Assembly: GCA_037043455.1 (NCBI GenBank)
Contig: JAWPHD010005545.1
Location: 1 to 64,000, forward strand
Length of the DNA stretch: 64,000 nt
DNA from: Cyrtodaria siliqua
Lineage: Eukaryota > Mollusca > Bivalvia > Adapedonta > Hiatellidae
Direction: 5' to 3'
Positions 27,201-42,200 of the stretch are shown in pieces. Each line of letters opens with the position of its first letter. Positions within the stretch are counted from its first letter, which is position 1. The position numbers were made by a program, and so were the translations under genes. Under the pieces are notes generated by a model. The model had not been told where the DNA came from and did not search any database. It saw only the letters and a program-made list of their open reading frames with translations.

Positions 27201-30200
27201 AAATAGTAAAAATACACAAAATATAGGAATCCTTTGATAACAAAAGAAAGGCTTAAGATAATTTAATGAAAATCTGTGTGTAGGTAAAAGGGAGTGAGGA
27301 GATCATGCACATCATTTTGTTTTATTTATATGTCAAAAACTGAAATTGTAAAAAATACACAAAATACAGTTATTAAAAATAGAAAAATGGTTTCTGCTCA
27401 ATAACTTTAGTTAGGAATGAGATATTGGAATGGAACTTTATGGGTACGTAGCTTATATGAACAGAAAGCTTGGGATTGGATTATGGTCAATGGGGTCAAG
27501 GTCACTGTTACTAAAAATAGAAAAAGGGTTTCCACTCATTAAGTTAGGAATGAGATATTGGAATGAAACTTTATGGGTAGATTGCTTATATGGAAACCAA
27601 GTTTGGCCACTGGGATCAAGGTCACTGTTACTAAAAATAGAAAAACAGTTTCCGCTCATTAACTTTAAACCTTATGGGTAGTTAGCTTAATATTTGAAAA
27701 GGAAGCTTGGGATTGCATTTGGGGTTCACTGGGTTCAAGTTCAAATTCACTGTTTTCTAAAAATAGAACAACTGTTTCTGCTCATTAACTTTACTTAGGA
27801 ATGAGAAATCCTGAAACTTGGTGTGTAGGTGGCTAATGTATGAAAAACAAGTTTGGGTTGCATTTATGGTCAAGGTCACTGTTACTGAAAAAATGTCTTG
27901 TAGGGATGTTTATTGCTCTGCAATACTTGAGCATCTTGTTGTTGTTATGGTCAATAAGTTTTGATGAATATTACCATAAGGGAGGCAGACACAACAATTC
28001 ATTTAAACCCAGGGGAGAGGGATATACTGTAATCATTTAATGTGTAGGAAACCTCTCTAATCAACTCACAAAAATAATTAGATGCAGTGCGATACATTTT
28101 GTGTGAAAACTGTTGATTTAAATGTATTGACCATGCAAATATTTGACATAATGATTGCAAGATATTATTCTATATATATTCTAGTTTAAATGCTTTTATT
28201 TTGTTTCTCATACAACACTTAGAATCATGAATGCACAATTTGATAGTAAAGTGTAGAGCGGCAGCGCTTGAGCTGTTTCTGTCTTTGTTTCATTCCACAT
28301 GTATTGTTTAGGTTGTGCCTAAGTCCCTATGGAGTTTAGAGCTATGGGAGCTGATTTGTAGCTGTGTGGTGCAACCAGGGAGTGTGGGATTCAATATGGG
28401 AGATGTGGAGATAATGAAAAACCTCCCACAGGAGGTAAGTATTTGATGATGCATACATGTGATACTTTCAGGACCTCAATCTGGGAGTTTAGTGATTTTT
28501 TTAAGGGAGATTCATGCAAAAATCTGGGAGGATTTGGTAAGATCAATTAAGCCAATAACTTGTTTGCAAATAACTGTTTCCCCTCACTTTCCCCCAGGCT
28601 ATTTATCCAGGTCAAATCTAGGTATGTCACGTGACGGTCTCGCGAATGGCGAGACAATAACATCAAGTTGGCAGGTAATAGACCGATGATTTTCGAAAAA
28701 TCGATTTTAGTAATTTTACGGGAGTTTTTCACACAATTCCGTGGGGCCGGGAGGAGGGTTAGAATTCCGTGAGATTTCATCTCACGCCGTGAGGTATCAC
28801 ATGTATGTGATGTAGAGAAAATGAAGAACCTCCCACTGGAGATAAATATTTCACTTATATTGGAACAATCTTTCCCCAAATTCTTGCCTGGGATGCGCTT
28901 TTTTTTTTTTAACCACAAACGGAATTAATTAGCCTCCTACAGAAAGGTCTACCTGGCACAGTGACTGCATGGTCCGTAATGTAACCTTTTCTTTTTTCCA
29001 TACTTCAGTTATCTTTTCAAAGAACTCATATACTTTTAAATCTGGTATCCAAACAACCATCTCCTCAGAATCAAGTTCCAGACCAAGAAAACAAATCAAC
29101 ATTTGTGGGCCTTCTGTTTTTAGCTCTACTGATCAAGGATCAGCAGAGCTTATGCCGTGGTGCGGTTTCCATCGTCCGTCCGTCTGTCCGTAAATTTTGT
29201 TTGTAGCGACTACTCCTCTGAAACTACTGGATGGATTTTGATGAAACTTTACAGAAATGTTCCCCATGAAGTCTAGTTGATCCTAGCAAAAATTCATGTT
29301 GATGTGAAATCCAAGATGGCCACCAAAACTAAAAATAGATTTTTAAAAGACAAGTTTGTAGCGACGACTTTTTGAAAACTGTAAGTGATATTGATTGGGA
29401 CTTTTTATAAAATGATCAGCATGGCATGATGTCGAAAATAATTTTGATTCTACGTTAAACATGGCTGCAGCGGCCATCTTTGTTTACATAGAGTGATGTA
29501 GTAAAAACATGTAGCGACTACTCCTCTGAAACTACTTGACAGATTTTCATAAAATCACTGGAATATTGCTCTTGATATCTAGTTGATCCTAGCAAAATTT
29601 CAGGTCGGCCAGAAATTCAAGATGGCCACCACAGTTAATAATAGATTATTAAAAAACAAATTTTTAGCGACTACTTCTTGAAAACTTTAAGTGATATTGA
29701 TATGGGACTTTTTCTAAAATGATCAGTATGACGTGATGTTGGTCTTTGTCGAAAATAATTTTGGGTCGACATTAAACATGGCTACCAGCGACCATCTTTG
29801 TTTACTTAGAGTTATATAGTAAAAACTTTTAGCGACTACTCCTCTGAAACTACATGACGGATTTTTATGAAACTTCACAGGAATGTTGCTCTTGATGTCT
29901 TGTTGGTCCTATCAAAAGTACAGGTCCGCCGGAAATTCAAGATGGCCACCACGGCTAAAAATAGATTTTTAAAAAACAAATTTGTAGCAACTACTTCTTG
30001 AAAACTAAGTGATATTGATATGGGACTTTTTATAAAATGATCAGCATGACATGATGTTGGTCCTTGTCGAAAATCATTTTGATTTGACATTAAACATGGC
30101 TGGCAGCGGCCATCTTTGTTTACACAGAGTTATAAATAAAAACTTGAATTATGTAGTAAATACTTGTAGTGACTACTCCTCTGAAACTACTTGAAGGATT

Positions 30201-33200
30201 TTCATGAAACTTAACAGAAATGTTGCTCTTGATGTGTAGTTGGTCCTAACAAAAATGTTCAGGTCGGCCCGAAATTCAAGATGGACGCCATGACTAAAAA
30301 TATATTTTTAAAAAACAAATTTGTAGCGACTACTTCTTGAAAACTGTAAGTGATATTGAAATGGGGCTTTTTCTAAAATTATCAGTTTGACATGATGTTG
30401 GTCCTTTGTCAAAATTATTTGATTCAACATTAAACATGGTTGTCAGTGGCCATCTTTGTTTACACAGAGTTATAAATAAAAACTTGTAACGACTACTCTG
30501 AAACTACTTGACAGATTTTCATGAAACTTCACAGGAATGCTGATCTAGCTTTCAGAACCTGCCAGTAGAGCTTCAAGGTCATTGACCTCTTTTTAGCTCT
30601 ACTGATCAGAGATCAGCAGAGCTAATGCCGTGGTGCGGCGTCCGTCGTCCGTCCGTCCGTCCGTCTGTCCGTCCGTCCGTCCGTCCGTCTGTCCGTCCGT
30701 TAACTTTTATTTGTAGCGACTACTCCTCTGAAACTACTGGATGGATATTCATAAAACTTTACAGAAATGTTGCCCATGAAGTCTAGTTGATCCTAGCAAA
30801 AATTCATGTTGATGTGAAATCCAAGATGGCTGCCAAAGCTAAAAATAGATTTTTTAAATTCAAGTTTGTAGCGACTACTTCTTGAAAACTATAAGTGATA
30901 TTGATATGGGACTTTTTCTAAAATGATCAGCATGACATGATGTTGGTCCTTGTCGAAAATCGTTTTGATTCGACGTTAAACGTGGCTGCCAGCGGCCATC
31001 TTTGTTTACATAGAGTTATATAGTAAAAACTTGTAGCGACTACTCCTCTGAAACTACTTGGCGGATTTTCATGAAACTTCACAGGAATGTTGCTCTTGAT
31101 GTCTAAATGATCCTAGCAAAATTTCAGGTCGGCCGGAAATTCAAGATGGCCGCCACGGCTAAAAATACATTTTCAAAATACAAGTTTGTAGCGACTACTT
31201 CTTGAAAACTATAAGTGATATTGATATGGGACTTTTTCTAAAATGATCAGCATGACATGATGTTGGTCCTTATCAAAAATCGTTTTGATTCGACGTTAAA
31301 CGTGGCTGCCAGCGGCCATCTTTGTTTACATAGAGTTATATAGTAAAAACTTGTAGCGACTACTCCTCTGAAACTACTTGGCGGATTTTCATGAAACTTT
31401 ACAGGAATGTTGCTCTTAATGTCTAATTGATCCTAGCAAAATTTCAGATCGGCCAGAAATTCAAGATGGCTGCCACAGTTAAAAATAGATTTTTAAAAAA
31501 TAAGTTTGTAGCGACTACTTCTTGAAAACTATAAGTGATATTGATATGGGACTTTTTCTAAAATGATCAGCATGACATGATGGTTATCCGAGTCGAACAT
31601 TATTTTGATTCGACATTAAACATGGCTGCCAGTGGCCATCTTTGTTTACATAGAGTTATATAATGAAAACTTGTAGCGACTACTCCTCTGAAACTACTTG
31701 ACGGTTTTCATGAAACTTCACAGAAATGTTGCTCTTGATGTCTAATTGATCCTAGCAAAATTTCAGGTCGGCCGGAAATTCAAGATGGCCGCCATGGCTA
31801 AAAATAGATTTTCAAAATACAAGTTTGTAGCGACTACTTCTTGAAAACTATAAGTGATATTGATATGGGACTTTTTCTAAAGACATGATGTTGGTCCTTG
31901 TCGAAAATCGTTTTGATTCGACGTTAAGCATGGCTGCCAGCGGCCATCTTTGTTTACATAGAGTTATATAATGAAAACTTGTAGTGACTACTTCTCTGAA
32001 ACTACTTGACGGATTTGCATGAAACTTCACACGAATGCTGCTCTTGATGTCTTATTGATCCTAGCAAAATTTCAAGTCGGCCGGAAATTCAAGATGGCCA
32101 CCACGGCTAAAAATAGATTTTTAAAAAATAAGTTTGTAGCAACTACTTCTTGAAAACTGTAAGAGATATTGATATGGGACTTTTTCTAAAATGATCAGCA
32201 TGACATGATGTTGGTCCTTGTCGAAAATCGTTTTGATTCGACGTTAAACATGGCTGCCAGTGGCCATCTTTGTTAACATAGAGTTATATAATGAAAACTT
32301 GTAGCGACTACTCCTCTGAAACTACTTTACGGATTTTCATAAAACTTCACAGGAATGTTGCTCTTGATGTCTTATTGATCCTAGCAAAATTTCAGGTCGG
32401 CCGGAAAATCAAGATGGCCGCCACGGCTAAAAACAGATTTAAAAAAAATAAGATTGTAGCGACGACTTCTTGAAAACTTAAAGAGATATTGATATGGGAC
32501 TTTTTCTAAAATGATCAGCATGACATGATGGTTATCCGAGTTGAACATTATTTTGATTCGACGTTAAACATGGCTGCCAGTGGCCATCTTTGTTTACATA
32601 GAGTTATATAATGAAAACTTGTAGCGACTACTCCTCTGAAAGTACTTGACGGATTTTCATGAAACTTCACAGAAATGTTGCTCTTGATGTCTAATTGATC
32701 CTAGCAAAATTTCAGGTCGGCCGGAAATTCAAGATGGCCGCCACGGCTAAAAATAGATTTTCAAAAATCAAGTTTGTAGTCACTACTTCCTGATATCAAA
32801 ATCAATCAGTAGAGCTTCAAGGTCATTGACCTCTTGTTTCTTTGACAATCGGAACACCAAGCTCTCCCAGACATTCTTGAAATTATAACATTATATGCGC
32901 ACATTCTTGTGTACCTTTCTTACCACCAAACAAATAATCATCAAGGTAATGAAACCCAATGTTGCACGGTCTTTTACACAATATTCCAAAAAAGTAGCAA
33001 ATTTTTCGAAAGTGGCGCAACTAATAGGACAGTCAAAAGTCATGTATTTGTCAAAATAAAATTTTGTCTTCAAATTTAAAGCCCAAAAGGTGAAACAGGC
33101 AGTAATCTAAATGCAGATTTAATATCAGATTTTCCTAAAAGGCAGCCTTGACCCAATATTTGAATCATTTTAACAGCTTCATCAAAGTGTGTGTATTGCA

Positions 33201-36200
33201 CCGAGCACAGTTGCTGGTCAGTGTAATCATTAACAGAAGATCTATGTGTGTATGAAAGATATTGAATCATTCTTAACTGATTCAGTTCTTTTTTAGTAAC
33301 CAGACCAATAGGAGAAACACGTAAATTCACCGTAGGTCTAACGTTAAAGAGGCCTGCAATTCTCCCTTCTGACAGCTCTTTGTCAATTTTTTGTTTAATT
33401 TTATCTGGTCGCATTAATGCAGATTTTAAAAATTGTTTGCCGCTGACTTTAGTCTTGGGCCAGTATAATTAAGATCAAAATCATTTTTATACCCATCTAA
33501 CAGTATCTGTGCATCCCTATGGTCATACCTATTTATGAACTGTTCGATTGCCAATGAGAAAATGGATGATTTATTAATCCATGGCATTAATATCTCCTTG
33601 TAAACCTTTCCCTGCTACCGAACCGCCCTGATCTTTGGCCTCTAACGGCCGAAATGTCCTTGAAACTCCCTGCCCTGGATTCCAGTCCAAGATTACTGGT
33701 CATTGACCTTGGGCAATTTGACCTGCCGTGTTCCGACACGCTACATACAGAACAGGCATGCACATACCTACAATTATCCGGGTGACAATATCCGTTATTA
33801 AACTCAATACATGTATTTGTTTGGCCTGTCTATATGTGGGCATTCCCTTCCCCTGCCTGGGGTCGGACTGCTTGTCTTAGACGAAACTGCTCGTCTTATG
33901 TCCTCCAAGCAAAACCAGGTTGACGACAAGCAGCCTCCCTTATCAGGGCCATATACTGCAGCAATTCACCCACCTTATTGGGTTGTTTAAATAGTCACAA
34001 ATATACTTGTAAAAATAATGAATGCGCCTGTCCATTTTTCGATAGACTGGATTTTTTGGGTCATTGCCTTTGGGTGTGATTCGAATGCAGTGTGTTCATT
34101 AAACCTGAACACATCACCAGCACAAATATCTTGCAGGTCAAATGCACCTTTCAACGGCATTGGAATATTTATATACCGGTACTCATTGAACCAGATTTTA
34201 ACTTTAATGGCCTCGGGCACATGTACATATAAATCATCCCTCAAAACATTGATTATCATTTTCCCACATCTGCGGCCTGGCCGGTTTGATACTTTGCTCA
34301 ACTCGACCTTTATCTGAACTATCTACCTGTTTCTCTTGCTGATCTATCAGTCCAGCAGATCTCACTACTGAGAAATCCACAAATCTATTACCTGACTTAC
34401 GGTTGGCATCGCCACTCGCATTAGCATCATTCTGTCCATGACCTGGAGCATCTATATTTGCATCCACCTGGCATAAATGTAAGATTTCTGGCTCGCTATC
34501 GTCATTTTCTCGTGTGCCTGAATCGCTGCCGGAGACTTAGAAATCTTGGCCGTTTTTTGTTGTTTCGGCGGCATCCCCTTCAGCTGCTTAGCCATTCTCA
34601 CAGTTCGCCTCGCGTCCTTTCAAGGTGCGCCTCTTCCTGACATAACTTCGTAATTTGACAAAAATGCTGCAGCAAGCTAAACATTTTATGTCGTTCTCTC
34701 TCAGAAAGAAAGCTACAGGTCACATGATGCGGAATTGAAATGAACATTGTGTCCATTTATTTCACACGCACCTTGATAACCATAAATTTCATCTCAAAAA
34801 TAAATACTTGCATATTGCCAAAGCAATAGCCATGATTATTTCATGATGTAGAGATAAGAAGAACCTCCCACTGGAGGTAAATATTTCACTTATTTCATGA
34901 TGTAGCGAAATTGAAGAACCTCTCACAGGAGGTAAACATTTCACTTATTTCATAGAACATTTAGAAAAACAGTCATAGTTTTATATCAAAAATATTTTTT
35001 TCAAAATCACAGTGTGTTATTAAAGTAAAATCTCACATTCATGCACATTTATTATTGAACTAAATAGACTTGTTGGCAAAAAGATATGATGCTCGCATAT
35101 ATCAATTGTAGATGTCTCAAACATTGGCAGTATTTTCCAAGACATTTAAAGACAACATGGCAAAACATTTCTCCAAGTCCCTATCTGGAGACAGGTAAGT
35201 CCTCAAAATTGAATTATTGATTCCAATAGAAAAAGGATACAGTTGACATTGTTTTGAAGAAGGTGGCAAGACATAGTTATCGCTTTGCAGCGGCGGTGGT
35301 GCTGGCATCAACATTAATGTAAAATGCTGTGTTTAAATTGTTCACGTGTATATATCTTCAACATCACTTATACAAGTCAAACTGAGAATATGTCTTCAGT
35401 ATCACTTATTCAAGTCAATCAAACTGAGAATATGTCTTCAGTATCACTTATACAAGTCAATCAAACTGAGAATATGTCTTCAGTATCATCAAAGTCACTC
35501 AGACATTCAGGTTCCATAATTCTTGCATTTTTAATAGCAAGATGATGGTCCTTTCTTCGACTTAGAAATTTCATTTCTTGATCGCTGATAGAAATTTCAT
35601 TTCTTGATCGCTGATATAGGTGCGACACTTATTGCCAACTGGCAAACTTTATTGTTATTCGAATTTACTAAACAGACGCCATGTTCTGTCTTCATATTGC
35701 ATTTAATATAATTATTGCCAGATGTTGAAATAAATACATTTTAACATTACATTTGTTTAAACAAACCACAAAAAATCTTTCTGACAAGTAATGGTAACAA
35801 AGTTTATCTACTAACAAAGGAAGCTATCTGTAAAGTAAATATCAGATTGTGTTGCAGGAGTCTGTTCTCATGCCTCCCTATTGCTCTGGATGACACATCA
35901 TCGGACCATGTCCAGCTACAGCAGACACTGTCAGGGTATGTCCAGTTACATGAGGTTGACCTGCTGTTGCCATGCTTACCTGGAAATTCTGCTGGAAAAA
36001 ATGCAAAACTGTTGTTGGAAAACGTGTATCAGGTATGACCTTGACCTTTGACTTGATGGTGTTGCCATGACTAACCAACTTGGAATAATGCAAAACAGTT
36101 GTTGGAAAATTTGAATCAGTTATGACCTTCACCTTTGTCATCAGGCTGTTGCCATGGCTACCTAGAACAGCTGGAAAAGTGCTCAAGTGATCAGTTTGAA

Positions 36201-39200
36201 TCAGGTATCCTTACGTAAGGCGATTGAAGTAAGATTGACTTAATAAAAAATATTTGTATAGGTCATTTGATTTAGTAGCATAGACATTGTGTCCATGCCC
36301 GTAAGTTTAACTAAAAAGCTTACTTCTGAAGCAACTTCAATTGTAAATATTTTTGCTTCTTTAATTCTGATTCTTATTTATTCATTTATATTTTAGGGAA
36401 TTGTAACCAACACAATGGGAGTGTTGACCCCTGTGATCTTGACCCCAACTGGTCTGACTGTAGCTAAGGCTATTCTGAAGTTAGCATTTTCTCTTGGACT
36501 GCCGGTAAGTTGTGGATTGTCTTCAGAGAAATTATCTTTTCATTATGGGGAAGAACATAATTTGCTCATAGAGTTATCAGCTTTTCTGATGTGTGCTGGA
36601 TGTTGATTCATCAGTAACAATATCGATAACTTGTATCATCGCGTGGTCGGTCGGCTGTTCTGATGTGTGCTGGATGTTGATTTATCAGTAATGGTATCGA
36701 TAATTTTTATCATTGTGTGGTCGGCTGTTCTGATGTGTACTGAATGTTGATTCATCAGTAACGATATCGATTACATGTATCATCGTGTGGTCGGCTGTTC
36801 CGATGTGTACTGGATGTTGAATCATCAGTAACGATATTGTTAACTTGTATCATCGTGTGGCCGGCTGTTCTGTTGTGTACTGGATGTTGTTCACCAATGA
36901 TATCATTAACGTGTATAAGTGATGTTTTTCTCTACCACTGCATTTTTGAGTCGCGAAATCTTTATTTTCGGGCTTTAAATATAAATTTTATCGTTTAAGT
37001 GTTCTATTCTTGCATTGCAAGGTTACACACTGAATAATAGTTTTGTGTTTATATGACCACGCAGGCCGAGACTTTGGTAGAGTGTATCCTGGACCAGACC
37101 TACATCAGTGGAGGCTCCATCAAGATGGCCTCACAGCTTCACGGGGACCTGTTTTTCTCCTTGTTCCAGTCCACAATATGTCGGTTCTGTGTGTCCACAA
37201 TCAGTGATGTTGTCAGACTGGTCATCAATAAGGCAGATACAGAGCCACGCAGAGTCTGTACTGTACTGACCTCCACAGTGGACTTCCTGAGCAGAGACAG
37301 GGAGCTCAGAAAAAAGTAACTATTTGTTTACTTGAAGTGGGCTGAAACTGCAGGAGTATTTTGTTTTAAAAAGTTTATTTTTTATGAAAATCAAAAAAGA
37401 ATGAAATGTCAATTTGTGATCTCGTTAATGTCAAAAAATAACTGTTCCATTAAAAATTTGGTATATTAACTAAAAATCTCTCTGCACATACAGTGACAAA
37501 AAAATGTTCAGTTTGAATTTTCCCTTGACATCAAACATGAAACCAGCATCATTGACTATATAGCGAGCAAAATAATCCTGTATTAAATGAATTTGTAAGG
37601 CACTGTACATTGGACAAAAAGATGAATTGTCAAGCTTTTAATTGAACTTTTAAAAGATGATTAATATTCTACTATTTCTAGAGAGGGCACAACTCTGCTG
37701 TCTGAGATACTGTCTCACTGGCCTCGACTGTCAGGGTGGTGGGGTAAATCAGCATCAACAGAACTACAGGGCATGGCCTTGTTGTTGGTGACTAAACTAC
37801 TGCTCATAGATAGCAAGGTATGTGGCATTGATTCTTCTACTTTATATTTGAAAGTAAATAGTATACACAATTGGTGTCTGCTGCTACATTGTCACAGTGC
37901 GGTCTCAAGTTCTTTTCTTGAATTAAATGTTCATGTCTTAACCTTAGGAATAATTGGTTTTGACTTTCCTGAAAATGGAAAAAATTATCTAAAATATCAT
38001 TGAAAAAGAAATAAGTGACTAAAATTAATTTTGTGTGGTCAGTGTAAATTTTCTAAATCGAATGGCATAGCTAAAATATCTGCTGTTTTTTTATTAAATC
38101 ATAAATTGCTCATTACTTTTACATTGAGCTATAAATCGCAAACTATTGACAATTACAAAATAACAACGCAAAAGTTGCCTTATCAAAATACATTTTAGGA
38201 CTAACTTATTTTGCTTTAAGATATTGATCATAGCTTATATGTGTTTTAATCAATAGTGTTTAAAATAAACCTAACATCTTCATTTAAATATTCCAATTAA
38301 GGGATTGTTTGGCCAATAAAAATCATTCTCTAAAGTACAGTTATAGAAATATTGGATATGAAAATAGCACGAGTTCAGTGTAATACTGTCTATGGGCATG
38401 TGCGTCTACCTGAAATATTACAGTTACTGTAACTTCTATGCCCCAGAACGGAGGAGCAAGGGGCATATAGTAATCGCATTGTTTGTCCATCCGTTTGTTT
38501 GCATGTTTGTTCATCAGAAAAAATCGTGTGACACTTCAACACCAAGTGACAAGTCGTTTGAACATGTATATTGTGTTTCATTTTGCCTCGACACTAAGTG
38601 ACAAGTCGTTTGACCATGTATATTGTGTTTCAGTTTGCTCCGATACCAAGTGACAAGTCGTTTGACCATGTATATTGTGTTTCAGTTTGCTTCGATACCA
38701 AGTGACAAGTCGTTTGACCATGTATATTGTGTTTCAGTTTGCTTCAACACCAAGTGGCAAGTCGTTTGACCATGTATATTGTGTTTCAGTTTGCTCCGAT
38801 ACCAAGTGACAAGTCGTTTGACCATGTATATTGTGTTTCAGTTTGCTTCGACACCAAGTGACAAGTCGTTTGACCTTGTATATTGTGTTTCAGTTTGCTT
38901 CGATACCAAGCGACAAGTCGTTTGACCATGTATATTGTGTTTCAGTTTGCTTCAACACCAAGTGACAAGTCATTTGACCGTGTATATTGTGTTTCATTTT
39001 GCTTCGACACCAAGTAACAAGTCGTTTGACCTTGTATATTGTGTTTCAGTTTGCTTCGACACCAAGTGACAAGTCGTTTCACCTTGTATATTGTGTTTCA
39101 GTTTGCTTCGACACCAAGTGACAAGTCGTTTGACCTTGTATATTGTCTTTCAGTTTGCTTCGACACCAAGTGACAAGTCGTTTGACCTTGTATATTGTGT

Positions 39201-42200
39201 TTCAGTTTGCTTCGACACCAAGTGACAAGTCGTTTGACCGTGTATATTGTGTTTCAGTTTGCTTCGACACCAAGTGACAAGTCGTTTGACCTTGTATATT
39301 GTGTTTCAGTTTGCTTCGACACCAAGTGACAAGTCGTTTGACCTTGTATATTGTGTTTCAGTTTGCTTCGACACCAAGCGACAAGTCGTTTGACCATGTA
39401 TATTGTGTTTCAGTTTGCTTCGACACCAAGCGACAAGTCGTTTGACCTTGTATATTGTGTTTCAGTTTGCTTCGACACCAAGCGACAAGTCGTTTGACCA
39501 TGTATATTGTGTTTCAGTTTGCTTCGACACCAAGTGACAAGTCGTTTGACCATGTATATTGTGTTTCAGTTTGCTTCGACACCAAGTGACAAGTCGTTTG
39601 ACCGTGTATATTGTGTTTCAGTTTGCTTCGACACCAAGTGACAAGTCGTTTGACCTTGTATATTGTGTTTCAGTTTGCTTCGACACCAAGTGACAAGTCG
39701 TTTGACCATGTATATTGTGTTTCAGTTTGCTTCGACACCAAGCGACAAGTCATTTGACCGTGTATATTGTGTTTCATTTTGCTTCGACACCAAGTAACAA
39801 GTCGTTTGACCATGTATATTGTGTTTCAGTTTGCTTCGACACCAAGCGACAAGTCATTTGACCGTGTATATTGTGTTTCATTTTGCTTCGACACCAAGTA
39901 ACAAGTCGTTTGACCATGTATATTGTGTTTCAGTTTGCTTCGACACCAAGTGACAAGTCATTTGACCGTGTATATTGTGTTTCATTTTGCTTCGACACCA
40001 AGTAACAAGTCGTTTGACCATGTATATTGTGTTTCAGTTTGCTTCGAAACCAAGTAACAAGTCGTTTGACCATGTATATTGTGTTTCAGTTTGCTTCGAC
40101 ACCAAGTGACAAGTCATTTGACCGTGTATATTGTGTTTCATTTTGCTTCGACACCAAGTAACAAGTCGTTTGACCATGTATATTGTGTTTCAGTTTGCTT
40201 CGACACCAAGTAACAAGTCGTTTGACCATGTATATTGTGTTTCAGTTTGCTCCGATACCAAGCAACAAGTCATTTGACCGTGTATATTGTGTTTCATTTT
40301 GCTTCGACACCAAGTGACAAGTCGTTTGACCTTGTATATTGTGTTTCAGTTTGCTTCGACACCAAGTGACAAGTCATTTGACCTTGTATATTGTGTTTCA
40401 GTTTGCTTCGACACCAAGCGACAAGTCGTTTGACCATGTATATTGTGTTTCAGTTTGCTTCGACACCAAGTGACAAGTCGTTTGACCTTGTATATTGTGT
40501 TTCAGTCTGCTTCGACACCAAGCGACAAGTCGTTTGACCATGTATATTGTGTTTCAGTTTGCTTCGACACCAAGTGACAAGTCGTTTGACCATGTATATT
40601 GTGTTTCAGTTTGCTTCGACACCAAGTGACAAGTCGTTTGACCTTGAATATTGTGTTTCAGTTTGCTTCGACACCAAGTGACAAGTCGTTTGACCTTGTA
40701 TATTGTGTTTCAGTTTGCTTCGACACCAAGTGACAAGTCGTTTGACCATGTATATTGTGTTTCAGTTTGCTTCGACACCAAGCGACAAGTCGTTTGACCA
40801 TGTATATTGTGTTTCAGTTTGCTTCGACACCAAGTGACAAGTCGTTTGACCATGTATATTGTGTTTCAGTTTGCTTCGACACCAAGTGACAAGTCGTTTG
40901 ACCTTGTATATTGTGTTTCAGTTTGCTTCGATACCAAGTGACAAGTCGTTTGACCTTGTATATTGTGTTTCAGTTTGCTTCGACACCAAGTGACAAGTCA
41001 TTTGACCGTGTATATTGTGTTTCATTTTGCTTCGACACCAAGTAACAAGTCGTTTGACCATGTATATTGTGTTTCAGTTTGCTTCGACACCAAGTAACAA
41101 GTCGTTTGACCATGTATATTGTGTTTCAGTTTGCTTCGACACCAAGTGACAAGTCGTTTGACCTTGTATATTGTGTTTCAGTTTGCTTCGACACCAAGTG
41201 ACAAGTCGTTTGACCTTGTATATTGTGTTTCAGTTTGCTTCGACACCAAGTGACAAGTCATTTGACCGTGTATATTGTGTTTCATTTTGCTTCGACACCA
41301 AGTAACAAGTCGTTTGACCATGTATATTGTGTTTCAGTTTGCTTCGACACCAAGTAACAAGTCGTTTGACCATGTATATTGTGTTTCAGTTTGCTTCGAC
41401 ACCAAGTGGCAAGTCATTTGACCGTGTATATTGTGTTTCATTTTGCTTCGACACCAAGTGACAAGTCATTTGACCGTGTATATTGTGTTTCATTTTGCTT
41501 CGACACCAAGTAACAAGTCGTTTGACCATGTATATTGTGTTTCAGTTTGCTTCGACACCAAGTGACAAGTCATTTGACCGTGTATATTGTGTTTCATTTT
41601 GCTTCGACACCAAGTAACAAGTCGTTTGACCATGTATATTGTGTTTCAGTTTGCTTCGACACCAAGTAACAAGTCGTTTGACCATGTATATTGTGTTTCA
41701 GTTTGCTTTTATCACCAAGTGGCAAGTCATTTGACCGTGTATATTGTGTTTCAGTTTGCTTCGACACCAAGTGACAAGTCATTTGACCGTGTATATTGTG
41801 TTTCATTTTGCTTCGACACCAAGTAACAAGTCGTTTGACCATGTATATTGTGTTTCAATTTGCTTCGACACCAAGTGACAAGTCATTTGACCGTGTATAT
41901 TGTGTTTCATTTTGCTTCGACACCAAGTAACAAGTCGTTTGACCATGTATATTGTGTTTCAGTTTGCTTCGACACCAAGTAACAAGTCGTTTGACCTTGT
42001 ATATTGTGTTTCAGTTTGCTTCGACACCAAGTGACAAGTCGTTTGACCGTGTATATTGTGTTTCATTTTGCTTCGACACCAAGTAACAAGTCGTTTGACC
42101 ATGTATATTGTGTTTCAGTTTGCTTCGACACCAAGTGACAAGTCATTTGACCGTGTATATTGTGTTTCATTTTGCTTCGACACCAAGTAACAAGTCGTTT

